A DNA stretch of 64,000 bases from Aplectana chamaeleonis (lineage: Eukaryota; Nematoda; Chromadorea; Rhabditida; Cosmocercidae), in assembly GCA_029168955.1 (NCBI GenBank), contig JAPDOI010000695.1, positions 171,001 to 235,000 of the forward strand. Direction: 5' to 3'. How positions within the stretch are numbered: the first letter of the stretch is position 1; the number at the start of each line of letters is the position of its first letter. The notes beneath the pieces are model-generated. The model was not told where the DNA came from. It did not search any database and was given only the letters and a program-made list of their open reading frames with translations. Positions 1 to 12,264 of the stretch are shown here, piece after piece. Position numbers and translations under genes: made by a program.

Positions 1-2436
1 TAGATAATGACGCAATAAGCGGGCTTGAGCTGATAGGAATTATTTGTAGTGGAGGAAATTACGGTGAGGATGTAGAACGTTTCCTAACTTTTAATGGATT
101 CCAACCTCGGAATGGGCAAAACTCTGGCGTATGCCGTGCATTGTTCGGGGACGTTTTAAGCTCTCGATAACGACTCACTGATCATAAGGCTTCACGACAC
201 CTAGGTGCAAACCTAGTTGGATGGGGTCACCCAGGATATGAGGGAAGAATGAATGATACACTATAAAAACTAAGCATTTTGATGAAGTTCCTGTAAGTAA
301 CATAACTGATAGCCCTATCAAATCACAGATACCGGCAGGTCTACATTTTTGCGGATAACAAACCTCTAATTGGGTTTGCATCAAGATTTGCGGGTGGGTG
401 AAACCCTTTTGTGGGTGCGTAAACTTTCACAGGTTCAAAAAAGTTCGCTATCCAACTAATATTGTTTAAACAAAAGAGGTGCGAGCGCGGGTGGGAGAGG
501 GGTGTCACCGACGGTGGTTTTGCGGGCACTGTGCAGCGCAACAGTGCTTGCAAAACCACCGCCGGTGGCAGACGCGGTTTGGCATTGGAGCGCGATAATT
601 TTCGACGGCTCGCAGCAGTGGTAAATTAAACCCCTTGCTCCGGATCGCTCTAAACTGAGGAGTTCCCGAACTACATCGCGGTAGTTAGTAGAGGATAGGC
701 CAAGGATAAAGATTTTACCTTCAAGATCTTAGGATTGCTTTTTGAGAAAAAAATTAACGTTGTCGAACTTCGGCCGAAGGCGCGGTTTTGGACAACGGTT
801 TTGGATAACGGCAAAACGTGTTTTAGGCGATTTTCTTCGTGATATTTTTATGGAGAATCCGAATCTTTTTTCACAGTTTTGAAAATCTGAATTTTTATGG
901 GTACGTTGCCCAATTTTCAAAGTGAAGAATTTAAGCGGTAATAGACCCGATTATTGAATGTAACTCGTCTAAAAATTTGTTTTATGTGCTGAAAATTTGA
1001 ATACTGCCCAAAATATGTCTACTACATCGTTAGGCAAGAACACTTTCCTCACATGTGCCGTTGTGGTGCCGTACTATTGTTCTCTTTGATCTTTTTGTTC
1101 CTATTACAATATGTGAGGCAACCGTGTCCGAGTCCTTCGTTCCAAGACCTGTTACAGAGAGAGGAACGCAACTGAAAACATCCCCGATTTTTAAAAGTTT
1201 CGGCCCGAAGTTTTTACGGCCCCCCACAAAAAATCTAAATTTCGAAAATTTTTTCGTCTCCCCTGTTGTCCAGCTGGACAACGCCCGCCTGACCCTGTTC
1301 AAGCGAGAGCAAGCGACTATGAATTTATGAGCCTGCATTTTGCGCACAGTCGAGATGGAATCGAGAGTAAGCAGGAGAGCAGAGAGGGAAGGGGAGTAAG
1401 GGCGAGTAAAAGTGAGAGTAAAAGAATGAGAGGGAGACGAGACTAGCTCAGACTACAAAGGAGTAGGTAGGACGAGATGAAAGAAGGGGGAGCAACAACT
1501 GTAAGTGGGCCCGCAGGCGGATGGGTTGGTTGAGAGATGATGGAAGAAGGATAAGGAAACAGATAGTACAGTTGGCACGGATCGCATTGACACTTTGCGT
1601 TATTTGATGTGCGTTGGCGCAAGCTCGGTGCACGTACAATAAAAAAGGGGAGAATTCGCCAAAGTTGGCAACAAAAGCGTCTTCTGGCCGAATCTCACCT
1701 CAAACTGCTCTGTTTTAATATTTTGAAGGATTAAAATGTTCATCGTGCCACAGTCTATCCAAAAATAGGAGGTTATTCCAAAATTTTAGAAAAGGAAGTT
1801 ATTTATGAACTTGATAGGGCTCTCACGAGAACACCAACTCGTTCAGCCAGAACCGACTGTACGCAATCTCTAGCATTGTCAAAATAAAAACCTATTCCAA
1901 TTTATAGAAAAATGAGGTCTCTCCTGAACTTTGCGAAACACTTACACATTGTTGATTGGATCACGACATGCTGAACTTTACAGCGTCTTAAAAACGCAAG
2001 ACGGAGCCCTTTGAAGCGACTTGTGGTCGAGAGACGCTTTTTTACCAACTTTGCCGATTTCGTCTTTTCCCTGATGTTCGCAGCGGATTGTAGTTACAAC
2101 ATATGAGCACCGAGCTTGCGTCAACGCTCGCTAAGGAACACAAAGTATCAGTAAGATCCGTACCGACTGTATGTGCCTAGAGAGAGGGTGAGTCAAAGGA
2201 AAGGATGTGAAAAAAGGGATGAAATAGACGGAAATACATGATTCGTGTAACCAACCTTAGCCAGAATTATTGAGATGAAATGTAGTGGTATTTGAATGCA
2301 CACTTCCAGAAATTATAGGCTTGTTTATTTAGATTTTTGTATATTTTATTTATTCAGATTTAGATTTATAGAGGATGAAAAAGAATCTTGCATGCAACAA
2401 TCAAACCTTTCCTTTTTCACATGTGTTTCATTACAG
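1..2436. other. gene-poor stretch
   Basis: Apart from the hairpin at 502-573, I see no convincing gene. The open frames here (the longest are about 90-105 codons on both strands near 1030-1350) overlap each other, lack splice context and resemble no family I know. The stretch at 1370-1440 is purine-rich (GAGAG-type) low complexity. Confidence 0.5.
502..573. repeat. near-perfect hairpin (about 30-bp stem)
   Basis: The arm at 502-531 is the near-perfect reverse complement of 542-573, with a loop of about 10 nt. The core shared stem is GGTGGTTTTGC on one side and GCAAAACCACC on the other. This is typical of a short fold-back MITE. No target duplication could be assigned by eye. Confidence 0.7.
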
Positions 2437-2547
2437 AGGAGAAAAAGGCTGATTCATGCTGCTGAGGAAGTTGTTGAGAACGATATGGATACTCAAACAT
2501 TCAATCAACTCGCTCCATATTATGTGAAGCCGTCTTCAAGGCCCTAG
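2437..2547 (+). CDS. candidate terminal exon, unknown protein
   Basis: A strong polypyrimidine tract ends in TTTCATTACAG at 2436, followed by 36 open codons and a TAG stop. The peptide is charged at its start (RRKRLIHAAEEVVEND) and ends YYVKPSSRP. The amino-acid composition and the acceptor support a real last exon entered in phase 0. I do not recognise the family and see no upstream partner exon. It could be a chance open frame behind a good acceptor. Confidence 0.4.
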   Translation, partial: RRKRLIHAAEEVVENDMDTQTFNQLAPYYVKPSSRP

Positions 2548-3072
2548 TGCGGTGCGGTGAAAAATCATGCAGGCACATTAATTTTCATTAATACCACCTA
2601 CATGAATTTTGAATTTCTCTGAAATATTTTATGCCTTTTGATGGCATAGAATATCATCACAAGATATCACAAGATAGCCGAGTTGAACAAAAAACTCCTA
2701 TAATTTGGCACCGAGCGAGATTGCGGATTTTGTGCTTGGAAATGTTCTTTTGATTTCATTTTCGCAGCAGGTAATGATGCGAAATCGGCAATTGCGATTT
2801 GCAGTGGCCCTAAAAAATGTGTTTCCGTAAATCAAAATTGAACGTGAAGCCGTAATGGTGAAAATTGTGGTGCCTTTATGATTTCCACACCACACTGCTT
2901 TTTTCTCGTTGCATTCACTATACCGCTTTTGTCATAATTATGTGTTTTTTTTTTATTTCTTGTTTTCTATGGTTCAATCTCGAGCTATGAATTTAACGTT
3001 TTGTTGTCTATTAAATTCTCCCGGGCTGTCTTCGCTTCTCTTTGGGCAATGGGCTTTTTTTGTTGTGTAGTT
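2548..3072. other. intergenic or intronic, nothing assigned
   Basis: AT-rich sequence with no coding signal. A short segment near 2655-2695 (ATCACAAGATAGCCGAGTTGAAC) resembles 32210-32260, so it is probably the edge of a dispersed repeat. Confidence 0.4.
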
Positions 3073-3268
3073 AGGTACTCTTTCGCATTAGACGGACCAC
3101 TGGAGAAATTCTTCAATATTTTTTCATCTCACATGAGCCGTCGAATGATTTAGTACGTTTCAAACGCAGTAAACTGGTTGGTGTGACTAAGCGACCGGCC
3201 TGTAATGCTGAAAAACATGCTATTTCCAGTGTTTCCTCTAAAGGGTCGTCTAATCCGAAAGAGTACGT
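3073..3268. repeat. short fold-back element (MITE-like)
   Basis: TACTCTTTCGCATTAGACGG near 3073 is the reverse complement, with few changes, of CCGTCTAATCCGAAAGAGTA-like sequence ending near 3268. The interior of about 150 bp is non-coding. This is the structure of a small non-autonomous inverted-repeat element. Confidence 0.65.
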
Positions 3269-4469
3269 GTATTTATTTATTCAAAGAAATTCCTAAAGGT
3301 ATCTCTCATCCTTATATGTCGTGTATTTGTTGTGCAAGGTGTGCTCTTTGCGAGTAACTTTACGTCTCATCCAGGATTTCACGTGGTTTTAATGCTTGGT
3401 GATCATGGGCCCTATTATCTATGTATTATAAGAGATGAATTCGTTTGTGAATCGTCTTTGTATTTGTATCGTCTGCTAACACATTTGAACAGTAAGTGGT
3501 GGGATACAGGTATCACATAATTAGGTGAGAGCTAACAATAAGAAACGATCAGGTGTTTTAAAGTGAATTCCCGAATAGGAGAGCCTTGATAAGCATGGTT
3601 TATTCCTACTCTGGTGATTCGAGGGATACATCCCCAGGCAAAAGTTGCCTCGCTCCCTATGAAGGGAACGATTTCAACCCGATGGGCAGCATGGGGGGTA
3701 ACCGCGACGGGACACGCTGCGCACGGTATAGAAAGGGGATCGTGGGCTTATTGTGAGGGAATTATCGGCATCCGTTCCCTCACAAACATTCGTGAGAGAA
3801 TTTCCCCGCAATGACAAGACAGAACGCGGATGATCATGCCGACATGTATACAATCGATCAATACAACGGGCGCTCGCCATTCACCCCCTCGTGCTGTCCC
3901 GCGTGTCCTCATTTCGGACACAGTTTTGCTAATCCGTTTTCGAAAACCCCTAAATGCCTCAGAGATTTACAGGAGATTTCCAAAAGTGGGCATTTTTATA
4001 GCTTTGCGTAGATAAAAGGGGTACACGAATGGCAATTTTAGGATGTTCAAAAAAATGTCTCGGATTAAGATAAAAACGTTTTTAAAGGGGTTGTTGAAAG
4101 AACGATAGTTACGTGCGCCAGAACCAGGCTACCGTAATCTTAACCGTAAAACCATTTGTTTGTTGACGGTGTTTCACGGACGAAACAACTCATTCTACGC
4201 CAGATAGTGGATTTTTTTGGAGAGCTCCGTGAATGCACACATAACGAAATTTTTTCTTGCGCTTCCTCTCAGTACTTTTCATGAGTTTCGTTGTTTCCAT
4301 AATCTTCACGCTAGCTATTCTGCTTTAGCTTTCGCCCATAGTAACGATGGAAATTCGTTTTTTTTATCCTCAGGCACGATGACCCTTAGGATTCTGATCA
4401 AATATTACGGATTGTTGCTATAAGTAATTTAAAGAAAGTAACAACTGCTATCGCAAAGTGAAGTCTAAA
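3269..4469. other. no gene seen
   Basis: The small open frames are not supported by splice sites or family resemblance. The segment 3735-3800 (GGGGATCGTGGGC, TTGTGAGGGAA, CCCTCACAAA) resembles the tandemly duplicated repeat at 11.5-12.05 kb and is probably a diverged copy of it. Confidence 0.4.
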
Positions 4470-5330
4470 TCACGGAAATTGTTGAGTACGCCTATAAAAT
4501 GATCATTCCATTTCCTACCATTACCAGAAATTCCAAAAAACTCAGATAAGATAGAAATATTGAGGAAATTCATGGTTTTTAATATATGATCGTCGCCTCG
4601 AATGACTTGCTTCATCCGTGAAAAAACCGCTTCCAAACAATTCATTTGACGGCTAAGATTACGGTAGCCCGGTTCTTGCGCACTTTACCATCGTTCTTGT
4701 GGGGTCGCTTTGGGTGCTGATCACTAATCTGATGTCCATTTGTTCATATTTAAAAAAAATCCGTCTGATTTGGTCCGAAGCTTCAAAATGGGGAACATTT
4801 TGCTGGAAAAACGCCACTTTTGACGATTTCGAGAACGCTACGATCAAATCGCCTCAAATCGTGTACATAGGGATTTATCGGGCTGCCTAACACGAATCTG
4901 CAACCCGTTTATCGATTTTCGATAGATTACGGTAGATTATGGTGGGTATACGGTAGCTCGGTCAAAGTCCCAGATTTGACTGAAAATTCCAATGTGGCTG
5001 TTATTTGGGACGCTGAACACGAATTTAATATCCATTTTTCGATATTGGAAATTTGAAGGTATGTAAGTAACGCCAGTTAAAAGGCATTTTGCCTACCGTA
5101 ACCTACTGAAACCCTAAGTCAGGCGACAAATAGACCCCAGATTCGAGTTCAGCGCCCTAAATAACCTCCAAGTGGAAGTTTCGAGCCGAATCCTAAAAAA
5201 ATATTTTCAACACCCCTAAGATTCTCTTACCTTTTTGTGGAGTGATGAAAATGTCATTTTTTGGAATTCCCGCTACCATTAAGGAAATTTCAAACACGGG
5301 TCATTTATGTACTGTCACAGACCTACAGAA
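4470..5330. repeat. inverted-repeat element with dispersed-family core
   Basis: Sequence near 4490-4545 is the diverged reverse complement of 5255-5320 (shared GGAATT and TACCATTA blocks), so the unit folds back. The core at 4885-5000 (TAACACGAATCTG, TCGATAGATTACGGT) recurs near 6905-7010, showing a dispersed family. Non-coding. Confidence 0.5.
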
Positions 5331-5482
5331 ACAACATTTTGGGTCTCCACATCGCCACGGGAAGTTTAAAGCGGTCCCTAGTGAGAGATTCTAACAATGT
5401 AATCCGTTTTCGCAGATGGGTTTAACAATCTAGACACTAACATTGTCAGTCTGTAATCCCCTCTGTGATTTGCTATTTGTAG

Positions 5483-5763
5483 GATATGATTATGCACTGG
5501 ACCATACCCGCTGCCTTCGACTATCGGCTCTAGCAGCAGGCTCGGCTGAAGTTATCTTTTCAAATGACTTGCAAGTGAAATCCAGTAAGCACGTGTTTCA
5601 CAATTTAAGGCGACGATCAGAATTTGAGAGGGAGGTTAACAGAATTCTTTCAGAATCTTTGAAGGACGTTTATACTCAAGAAGTGGAAACTGTATCATCT
5701 GCTCTGGCAAACGCCTTGACCCAAATCGCACCCATCAATCCACTCCGCGTTCGAGCCTTTTTC
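5483..5763 (+). CDS. candidate internal exon, unknown protein
   Basis: This frame of 93 whole codons is open from an acceptor (TTGCTATTTGTAG, ending 5482) to a strong donor (GTGAGTG at 5764). It enters with two bases completing a codon and leaves in phase 0. The peptide begins YDYALDHTRCLRLSALAAGS and includes a charged stretch, RRRSEFEREVNRILSESLKD. Composition is protein-like, with no repeat or low-complexity character. I do not recognise the family. Neighbouring exons on the + strand were not found, so the gene is either long-introned or a fragment. Confidence 0.55.
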
Positions 5764-8700
5764 GTGAGTGTCTGTTTTTTTTACATTTACTATTTTCAAT
5801 TGGGATGAGCTTCATACTGTTTTTTTTCATTTTGAAACAACCAGAGTTATTCTATCGCTAAGGGTAGGGAGCACTATAGCATCGCCCTTGGCCGCCCATT
5901 TTGCCGCGCTACGATTCTGAAGCTTGACTTCAGGCTCAAATTTGACACCAACTCGGGAGTTCCCTCCCCTTCCAAGCTCAGGAGAGTTAATGGGACTACG
6001 ATATGAATCTTTCACACAATCTCAGGCCAAATCAAACCCCAGGTTGAAGTCAGAAGCTGTGCCTCAATTCAAGTCGCGTGCATAATCGTCGGAGACGTTG
6101 CCACGCGGAAAAATGGGCGTGGCCAAGTGCGATGTCCTGTGGCCGTCTCAGACCAGAATTTTTCATCTCCCCCGCTGTTTTTGGGTGCATTCAGTGCAGG
6201 CGCCCTTGCGCGCGAGGTCCTCCGCAAGATTTTTGCAGTAGGCCCACATCGGAGCAACCGGGGGAGAAGAATCGGAGCTCTCGAGGAGTAGAGAAGCCAC
6301 TGAAACACAGTGGGAACAAATTTCGGGCGAGCGGCCGCCGCGTCGCGCGTTGTCTTTCGGGCGCGCCGTTGTCATTTGAGTGCGCCAGCCGACATCAGTT
6401 GCGAAATAGAGAAGAGGAGCGTGACGTGTCAGTGAGCATGATTGATTTGTACTATTATGGATACCAGTTCCACGTCGAAAAGTTACTCACTAGAGTAGAG
6501 CTCTTACTAGGGCATTGGTATCGGACGATGCGGTTGTTTGTAGCGAAATACACTCTGACTTGGAGTAATTTTAGGAGCGTCCCTAAATCTATGTATGTAG
6601 GTGCTAGAGAGTTTTGATGATTGAGGAAGGGCTTTCTCATCTGGGGTCATGACAATTAATATGGATCAGGCAACTTTTAGGGTACTTAGAAAAAATTCTG
6701 GATTTAGCTCCAAACTTTTTTTCTGAGGGTTATTACCATAGATTGTTGAACTCGAAATCGAGGTCCATCTTTTCGAAAACAACTCGACCGGTTCGAAACG
6801 CAGCCTCCCACCAAAGCACGTTTTATGGGCAAATTGCAACGATTATGTAATGTCCTGGACAGTATTGTATCCAAACTTCTCTGAAGTGGTAAATTGGAGT
6901 GCTCAACACGAATCTGAGCTCCGTTTATCGACTTTCGATAGATTACGGTGAAGTTATGGTGAGTATATGGTGGTTTAGTCGGAGTCTCAAATCTCACTGA
7001 TTGGTTTCAAGAGAGTTTTTCGGGGGTGCGAAAAACAGATTTGGGGTCTTTTGATAGCATTTCGAAACACTAAGGCAGCTAAGTGGCAGTATATCTGCCG
7101 TAACCTACAATAGGTCTCAGAACAACAAGGAACGAATCCCAGATTCATATTCAGGACAAAGGATAACCCCGAGAGAATGTTTTGAGCCAAATCCCGAATA
7201 ATTTTCTGAACACCCTAAAGATTGCCTCATGGGCGCCCTCGCCTTTCCGCTCATTTTTTCTAGATTTTTGCCCCTCCGTAACCCTAAGGCTCTCCTCAGC
7301 AGCTGCAGAGCTAGATTTGAAAACACCCTCAGATATACACCCAGTTGGAATAGGTCCCTGACAATTAACCAGATTCACCAACGCCCTAGTCAGTCTGGGA
7401 GTTCCAAGAACTCTAATTTCCATTCTGCATTCCAGATATATTTTCGGATGTGCTTTTACTGCTTTGTCAAGGATCTGTGGCACATGGTGGAGGTAAATTG
7501 CCTCAAAAGCTGTTCAAAAGTAGCTTGCGAGAATCAAGCAAAGTTGCAACAGGAAACAGTGTATCTCATGCATTGGTTAGAAAATGGTCAGAAAATAGCC
7601 TGTCAAAATCAGTGAGAAATGTCAGCAAAAGACGTTGATGAAAATAAGCCTGCAGAAACCAGCGAGAAAACGGCAGAGCGAAAAAGTGTTGATCAGGAAA
7701 ATTCCAGCGAAAAACGCACAACGAAGTGTTGTTTGAAAGGTAGCCCACGGAATCAGTGGCGAAAAACGCAGTAGGTAGCATAAAACGTTGTGGCAAGGCT
7801 GAGTTTTCAAGAGGTAAAAACTAGTCGGCGAAAATTGGTGAAAAAAAAAGAAAACCTTGATAAAAGTAGATCATGAAACATCAGTAGGAAGTAGCTTTGA
7901 GTACAAGATTGAACGAAGTCCTTGAGGTCCACACTGCTCCAATAATCTTCAATGAATTTACTGCAAATGATTGCCTAGGTACGAAGGAATCTGGATTTAA
8001 CCGAATGTGGGTGCGTGGTCCAGCAGGTCGTTGTGTCAATGTTCGGTATCGCTACGACCCCCACTATTGACCGAAATTCTTGCAAAATTTTCACGATTTC
8101 CCTCGTGCTGGAAAATTGCTTCAGCTTTTTTTGAGTGACAAATTCGGGAAAAATTCAAGCTTGTGGTCATAAAAGACACTTTTCCTATTCCTACCTCATT
8201 TTACCGTACAAATGGTTTGGAAAAAATTTCTATTTTTTCCAAAAATTTTCAGACCCCCCTCAAATTTGCTTTTTTTTTAATTTCCAGAATTTTCACGACC
8301 TCCTGTTGTGCCAAGTCACAACCCTGCTCAATCCTATGTGGGTGCTTGGCGCTGTTCGACTGCTGCGCTAGGCTGGCGCGCTCCAATGAGAACGCGCGAC
8401 GCGGCCACCGCTCGCACGAAATTTGTTCCCACTGTGTTTCAGTGGCTTCTGAGGAGTAATGGCGTTTTTTTTCAGTTCTTTTGCGTAACTTTGAAAGCCG
8501 AAATCAAACCCGCGGCACATACGAGCCGGGTCGAGATGGGGTTCGACCGATTCATTCCAGTGTCAAGTGTTCACTCCTCGGGCTCTGCCTTCGACTTAAG
8601 CGGTAGTGCAAGTGTCCCTACTTGTCCAGCTCTTGCACAAAGACAGGTTCTCTGCCATGGGTGCAGGCAAGAAGCGGAGCACTGACACTTTTGATTGATT

Positions 8701-8765
8701 TTTAGTAAGCACAGAAAGTGCACACCTGGAGAAGAGCCAGTAGGTAGTGAAAAATCATTCAACCA

Positions 8766-8767
<2 letters not shown>
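5764..8767. repeat. repeat-rich stretch with an inverted pair of about 85 bp
   Basis: 6290-6372 (GCCACTGAAACACAGTGGGA, then GCGAGCGG and CGCGTCGCGCG) is the reverse complement of about 8372-8455. The pair flanks about 2 kb, which may be the ends of one old element. 6895-7220 repeats the core seen at 4885-5240. Open frames such as 7229-7615 have no recognisable features and are not called genes. Confidence 0.5.
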
Positions 8768-8862
<95 letters not shown>

Positions 8863-8865
8863 TGT

Positions 8866-8960
<95 letters not shown>
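8768..8960. repeat. (GT)n microsatellite ending in (GA)n
   Basis: About 185 bp of nearly uninterrupted GT dinucleotide, broken only by two GA interruptions near 8861-8872, then GAGAGAGA to 8960. This explains the artefactual poly-Cys-Val and poly-His-Thr open frames over it. A long alternating purine-pyrimidine tract such as this can adopt Z-DNA (general knowledge). Confidence 0.98.
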
Positions 8961-8961
<1 letters not shown>

Positions 8962-9184
8962 AAATTAGTCACGAAAACGGAAATTAGTCACATCGGCATG
9001 TCGTTAACAATTGACACCCGGCCGTCACAACACCCTTTTCATCATTCCATGGAGAAAAGTGAGATAACTTTCTCCGCAGATTCTTTTCTTTCGAATCTCT
9101 GTCAGACTGTGAATGGTTATGCATTGCATTGCAAAAGTACCCTCTGTGAGCTTGATTGAGCACTGTGTAATGATTTCCTTGAAA

Positions 9185-9880
9185 ATATACAGTAGCGCGC
9201 AGGTTTTTTTCTTGCAAAAACCGTTTTTGCCCATACAACCCTGCCGCGATTCCGCCGCAACTCCTTTGGCTCGGCGCCTGCCGGATTAGTCACGGGGAAG
9301 ATGCGGGGTAGAACCGCGGACGATTCTTCATTGGCCAAATCGCGGTAAGGTCGCGAAGGAGTCGCGGATGCGTGGCCTACGGAGAAGCCACGGCAAATTC
9401 GCGGAAGATTCCAGGGTCGCTGGGGAGTCGCGGGGCAGTAGTGGTAGGGTCGCGGCAATATTTCCCAGAGAAAGCGCCACATCGCCACATCTTGCTTCAA
9501 GATCGACGAAATGAATTTTGAGGCAGTTTTCGTGTTCCTTTCAGTGAGGCAGGTGCAATGGTACGTGTAGAGAGTCTTTTCGACTCCGGTATCCTGTTAA
9601 GAAATGTGTATTTCCTTCTTAAATTCACATCGACAATAGGTCAAAAAATGAAAGATTTCTGCTATCATACGATCCTGTCTCCAGTTCATCGAGGCACTTC
9701 TGAAGTTGAATCTATCCTGTAACACTGTCGTATGGAACTCAACGAAAGCAATTCATAAACTACAAAATTGAAATCGGATCACTTTGAAGGAAGCTATGGT
9801 GATGCGGCGCTTTGTGAGCGCAAAAAGGCAAAGCTATTTGCTGCAAAAAAATTCTTACGCGGTATTGTATGGGGTCAAGG
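9185..9880. repeat. fold-back element with CGCGG-rich interior
   Basis: The left arm near 9187-9235 (ATACAGTAGCGCGCAGG, TTGCAAAAACC) is the diverged reverse complement of 9810-9875. The right arm also resembles the arms of the fold-back at 20885-21395 (GATGCGGCGCTTT, GCAAAAA). The interior, 9245-9475, repeats GTCGCGG or CGCGGTAAGG-like words every 10-20 bp. The 127-codon minus-strand frame over it is a by-product of that composition. Confidence 0.5.
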
Positions 9881-10096
9881 CTGTTGAGTTCTGTAATTCA
9901 AGTAACCCATGGATCCTAAAGCACGCCCACAAGTACGCCGCGAAGCGGCGTGGGCGCGCACCTTGTTAATAGATAATTGGTTAAACCCTATCCTTCCTAG
10001 GAAGAAATCGTGTATGTCATTTCAGAAAAGGAAGAAGGGGTGACGAGTGCGGACCGTGAAGGATCTGTGAAGTACTCTTGAAAAGGGATTGTATTA

Positions 10097-10981
10097 GGTT
10101 GGAGAACAGTTTGTTTGGTTTTTTTAAGCAGCTTGATTTAAATAATTCGTTTGTTGTTTAGGAATAAGTTTGTTTTTATAAGGAAGCGTTTTTTCAGCTC
10201 AACAAAACTGTTTTATTTGTTATTCCGTTCAATTTTATTTTTCCCATTTCTCAGCCTTGGAAAGGGGATTCCGAGGATTCAAAGATCAACATTTTTGACA
10301 CCTACTTTTCTTCGCTTTTGATCGCGGTCCTAAATCTCTGAAGTCGCCTACTCCTTTCTTTGCTTGATATTGACGAGCAGGCACCTTTTCTCCTCTCCCT
10401 TGACGATGCGGTACAAAAAGCGCTGTTTATTGTTCGATGGCACGCGAGGTGTTGAGCAGCGATTTGAAGACGATTCTCTTGTTGATTCTGTTAGGCTCGT
10501 GAGGCACTCAGGCTCCGAGTTTTTCGGCATTGAGTGAAGATGATCGAGGATCGTCTCATGATCGCGGTTCAACTTTTTTCGCCAATTCAGGACTTGTGTG
10601 GCGACTATATTCCCTCAAAAGCGTCTTGAGATGCTCATCAAATTCTGCCGGTCGCCCGCTGCGAGGCGTGTCTTCGAAGTCAGCGTCGCCTTTCCTGAAC
10701 TTCGCGAATCATTTTTTTTTTGTTCGCAAACCCCAGATATTTTGGACCGCGATCAAAAGCGAAGAAAAGTGGTTGTTAAAAATGCTGAATTTTGAATACT
10801 CGGTATCCCATTTTCGAGGCTGAAAAATGGGGAATATAAAATTGAACGAAATAACAAACAAAACAGTTTTGTTAAGCAGAAAAAATGCTTCCTTATAAAA
10901 ACAAACTCTTTGGTAAACAACAAACAAATCATTTAAATGATTTGCTTATTGAAGAAAAACCAAACGAACCTTTTCCCCAAC
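10097..10981. repeat. fold-back transposon, arms of about 250 bp
   Basis: The left arm from 10097 (GGTTGGAGAACAGTTTGTTTG) matches the reverse complement of the right arm ending near 10981. Internal landmarks pair too: TATAAGGAAGC with GCTTCCTTATA, and GCTTTTGATCGCGGTCC with GGACCGCGATCAAAAGC. The loop of about 350 bp is non-coding. Flanks read GTATTA on the left and TATTTTA on the right, too degenerate to fix a target duplication. Confidence 0.75.
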
Positions 10982-11114
10982 TTTATTTTAGTACCTGCTC
11001 CCTCTGTACTATGGCTTTAGGATATGAATCTCCTGAGTGTTTTGTATTGTGAGTGATATGTATTGATGTATTGATGTGTTAATACATATAAGCTCTGGTA
11101 CATCCCTAGTGACC

Positions 11115-11235
11115 CGTTGATTTCGATTATCACCAGCAGCGGAGCGGTGGGCCTCGGTGAAATATAACTAGTGATAAGGAGTTTTCGACGAAAAAGCCAC
11201 CGCTCCGCGCTGTGATAACCGAAAACATGAGTTCA
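11115..11235. repeat. palindromic MITE, CGGAGCGGTGG family
   Basis: TTTCGATTATCACCAGCAGCGGAGCGGTGG on the left pairs with CCACCGCTCCGCGCTGTGATAACCGAAA on the right. A partial relative (AGCGGAGCGGTCGGTC, then AAATATAACAGTGATAAG) lies at 26805-26855, so this is a dispersed family. Confidence 0.7.
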
Positions 11236-11509
11236 CTTGGAATGAAACAGAGTCTATGTATTGCTGATATACGTTTGTGTTGATCTTGAATAGGTGATCT
11301 TGTTGCCTTGTTTGTTGAGTGGTTAAAGAAATGAATCTGCTGTGAGTACGTTTTGTGTTGATTTCATGAGAAATAGATAGTATATATCTACCTGAGGGCT
11401 AAGAGAAGTAGTGCTAGGTATTCTGGTGCTGGGAAAATAGCCTAATAGGCAGGACTCACTCAAAGGAGGAGTTCAATACCCTAAAGGCGCAAAATTTAAT
11501 GAGTAATTC

Positions 11510-12050
11510 AGTGGAGGAGGAGAACTAGGACATCTTTGTGAGGGAAAAAGAGCTACAAGGGAAGGGGATTGTGGGTTCGTTGTGAGGGAAAAGGGAGTTC
11601 GATGGCGAATCCGGGCCAGGATAACTCACAATCACCTCACAAAGAGCATCTTTTCCCTCACACGAACCCCTTGTGAGGGACCGACTCCGCCCACTTTAGG
11701 GATACTATAGGCTCTGTCGGTGGGGAAGGATGTCTATCGAGAGCGCCATGTTCCCCTCGATTCATCAGAGTAGAAGAATTCATAGGAGGAAGGGACCAGA
11801 AGTACCAATGTGAGGAAAAAAGAGCTATAATGAGAGGGGATTGTGGCTTTGTTGTGAGGGATTAGGGAGTTCGATGGTGAATCTGAGCCAGGGTAACTCA
11901 CGATCACCTCACAAAGAGCACCTTTTCCCTCACACGAACCCCTTTTGAGGGACCGACTCCGCCCACTTTAGGGATACTATAGGCTCTGTCGGTGGGGAAG
12001 GATGTTTATCGAGAGCGCCATGTTCCCCTCGATTCATCAGAGTGTGGTAC
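11510..12050. repeat. two tandem copies of a 272-bp unit
   Basis: ACCGACTCCGCCCACTTTAGG occurs near 11680 and again near 11952, a period of 272 bp. Both copies contain the flanking blocks GGATACTATAGGCTCTGTCG and GAGAGCGCCATGTTCCCCTC with only a few differences. Each unit has an internal fold-back (TTGTGAGGGAAAA and TTTTCCCTCACA). Non-coding. Confidence 0.85.
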
Positions 12051-12264
12051 GGAATTCACATTTAAAATGTGACTGTCGGTGTCTTAAAACGTAACCAAAA
12101 TTCCATGGACGCAGCTTGAAGCCGAAGAGCGTTACACAAAGAGGGGTTTTAGAAAAAAATGTTAAAATCCAGTGGTGGTATGCAACGAACTGGAAATGAG
12201 CGGTGGAATGGAAAAAGCTAATCGATATCAATCAACTATTGCCTCTCGTTTCTCATAGAATCGA

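Noticed and set aside
6078..6617. 179-codon + strand frame
   Set aside because: It runs through one arm of an inverted repeat and unrelated flank, with Arg/Ser-rich composition and no domain; probably chance.
8571..9159. Poly-His-Thr and poly-Cys-Val open frames
   Set aside because: They are translations of the GT microsatellite, not proteins.
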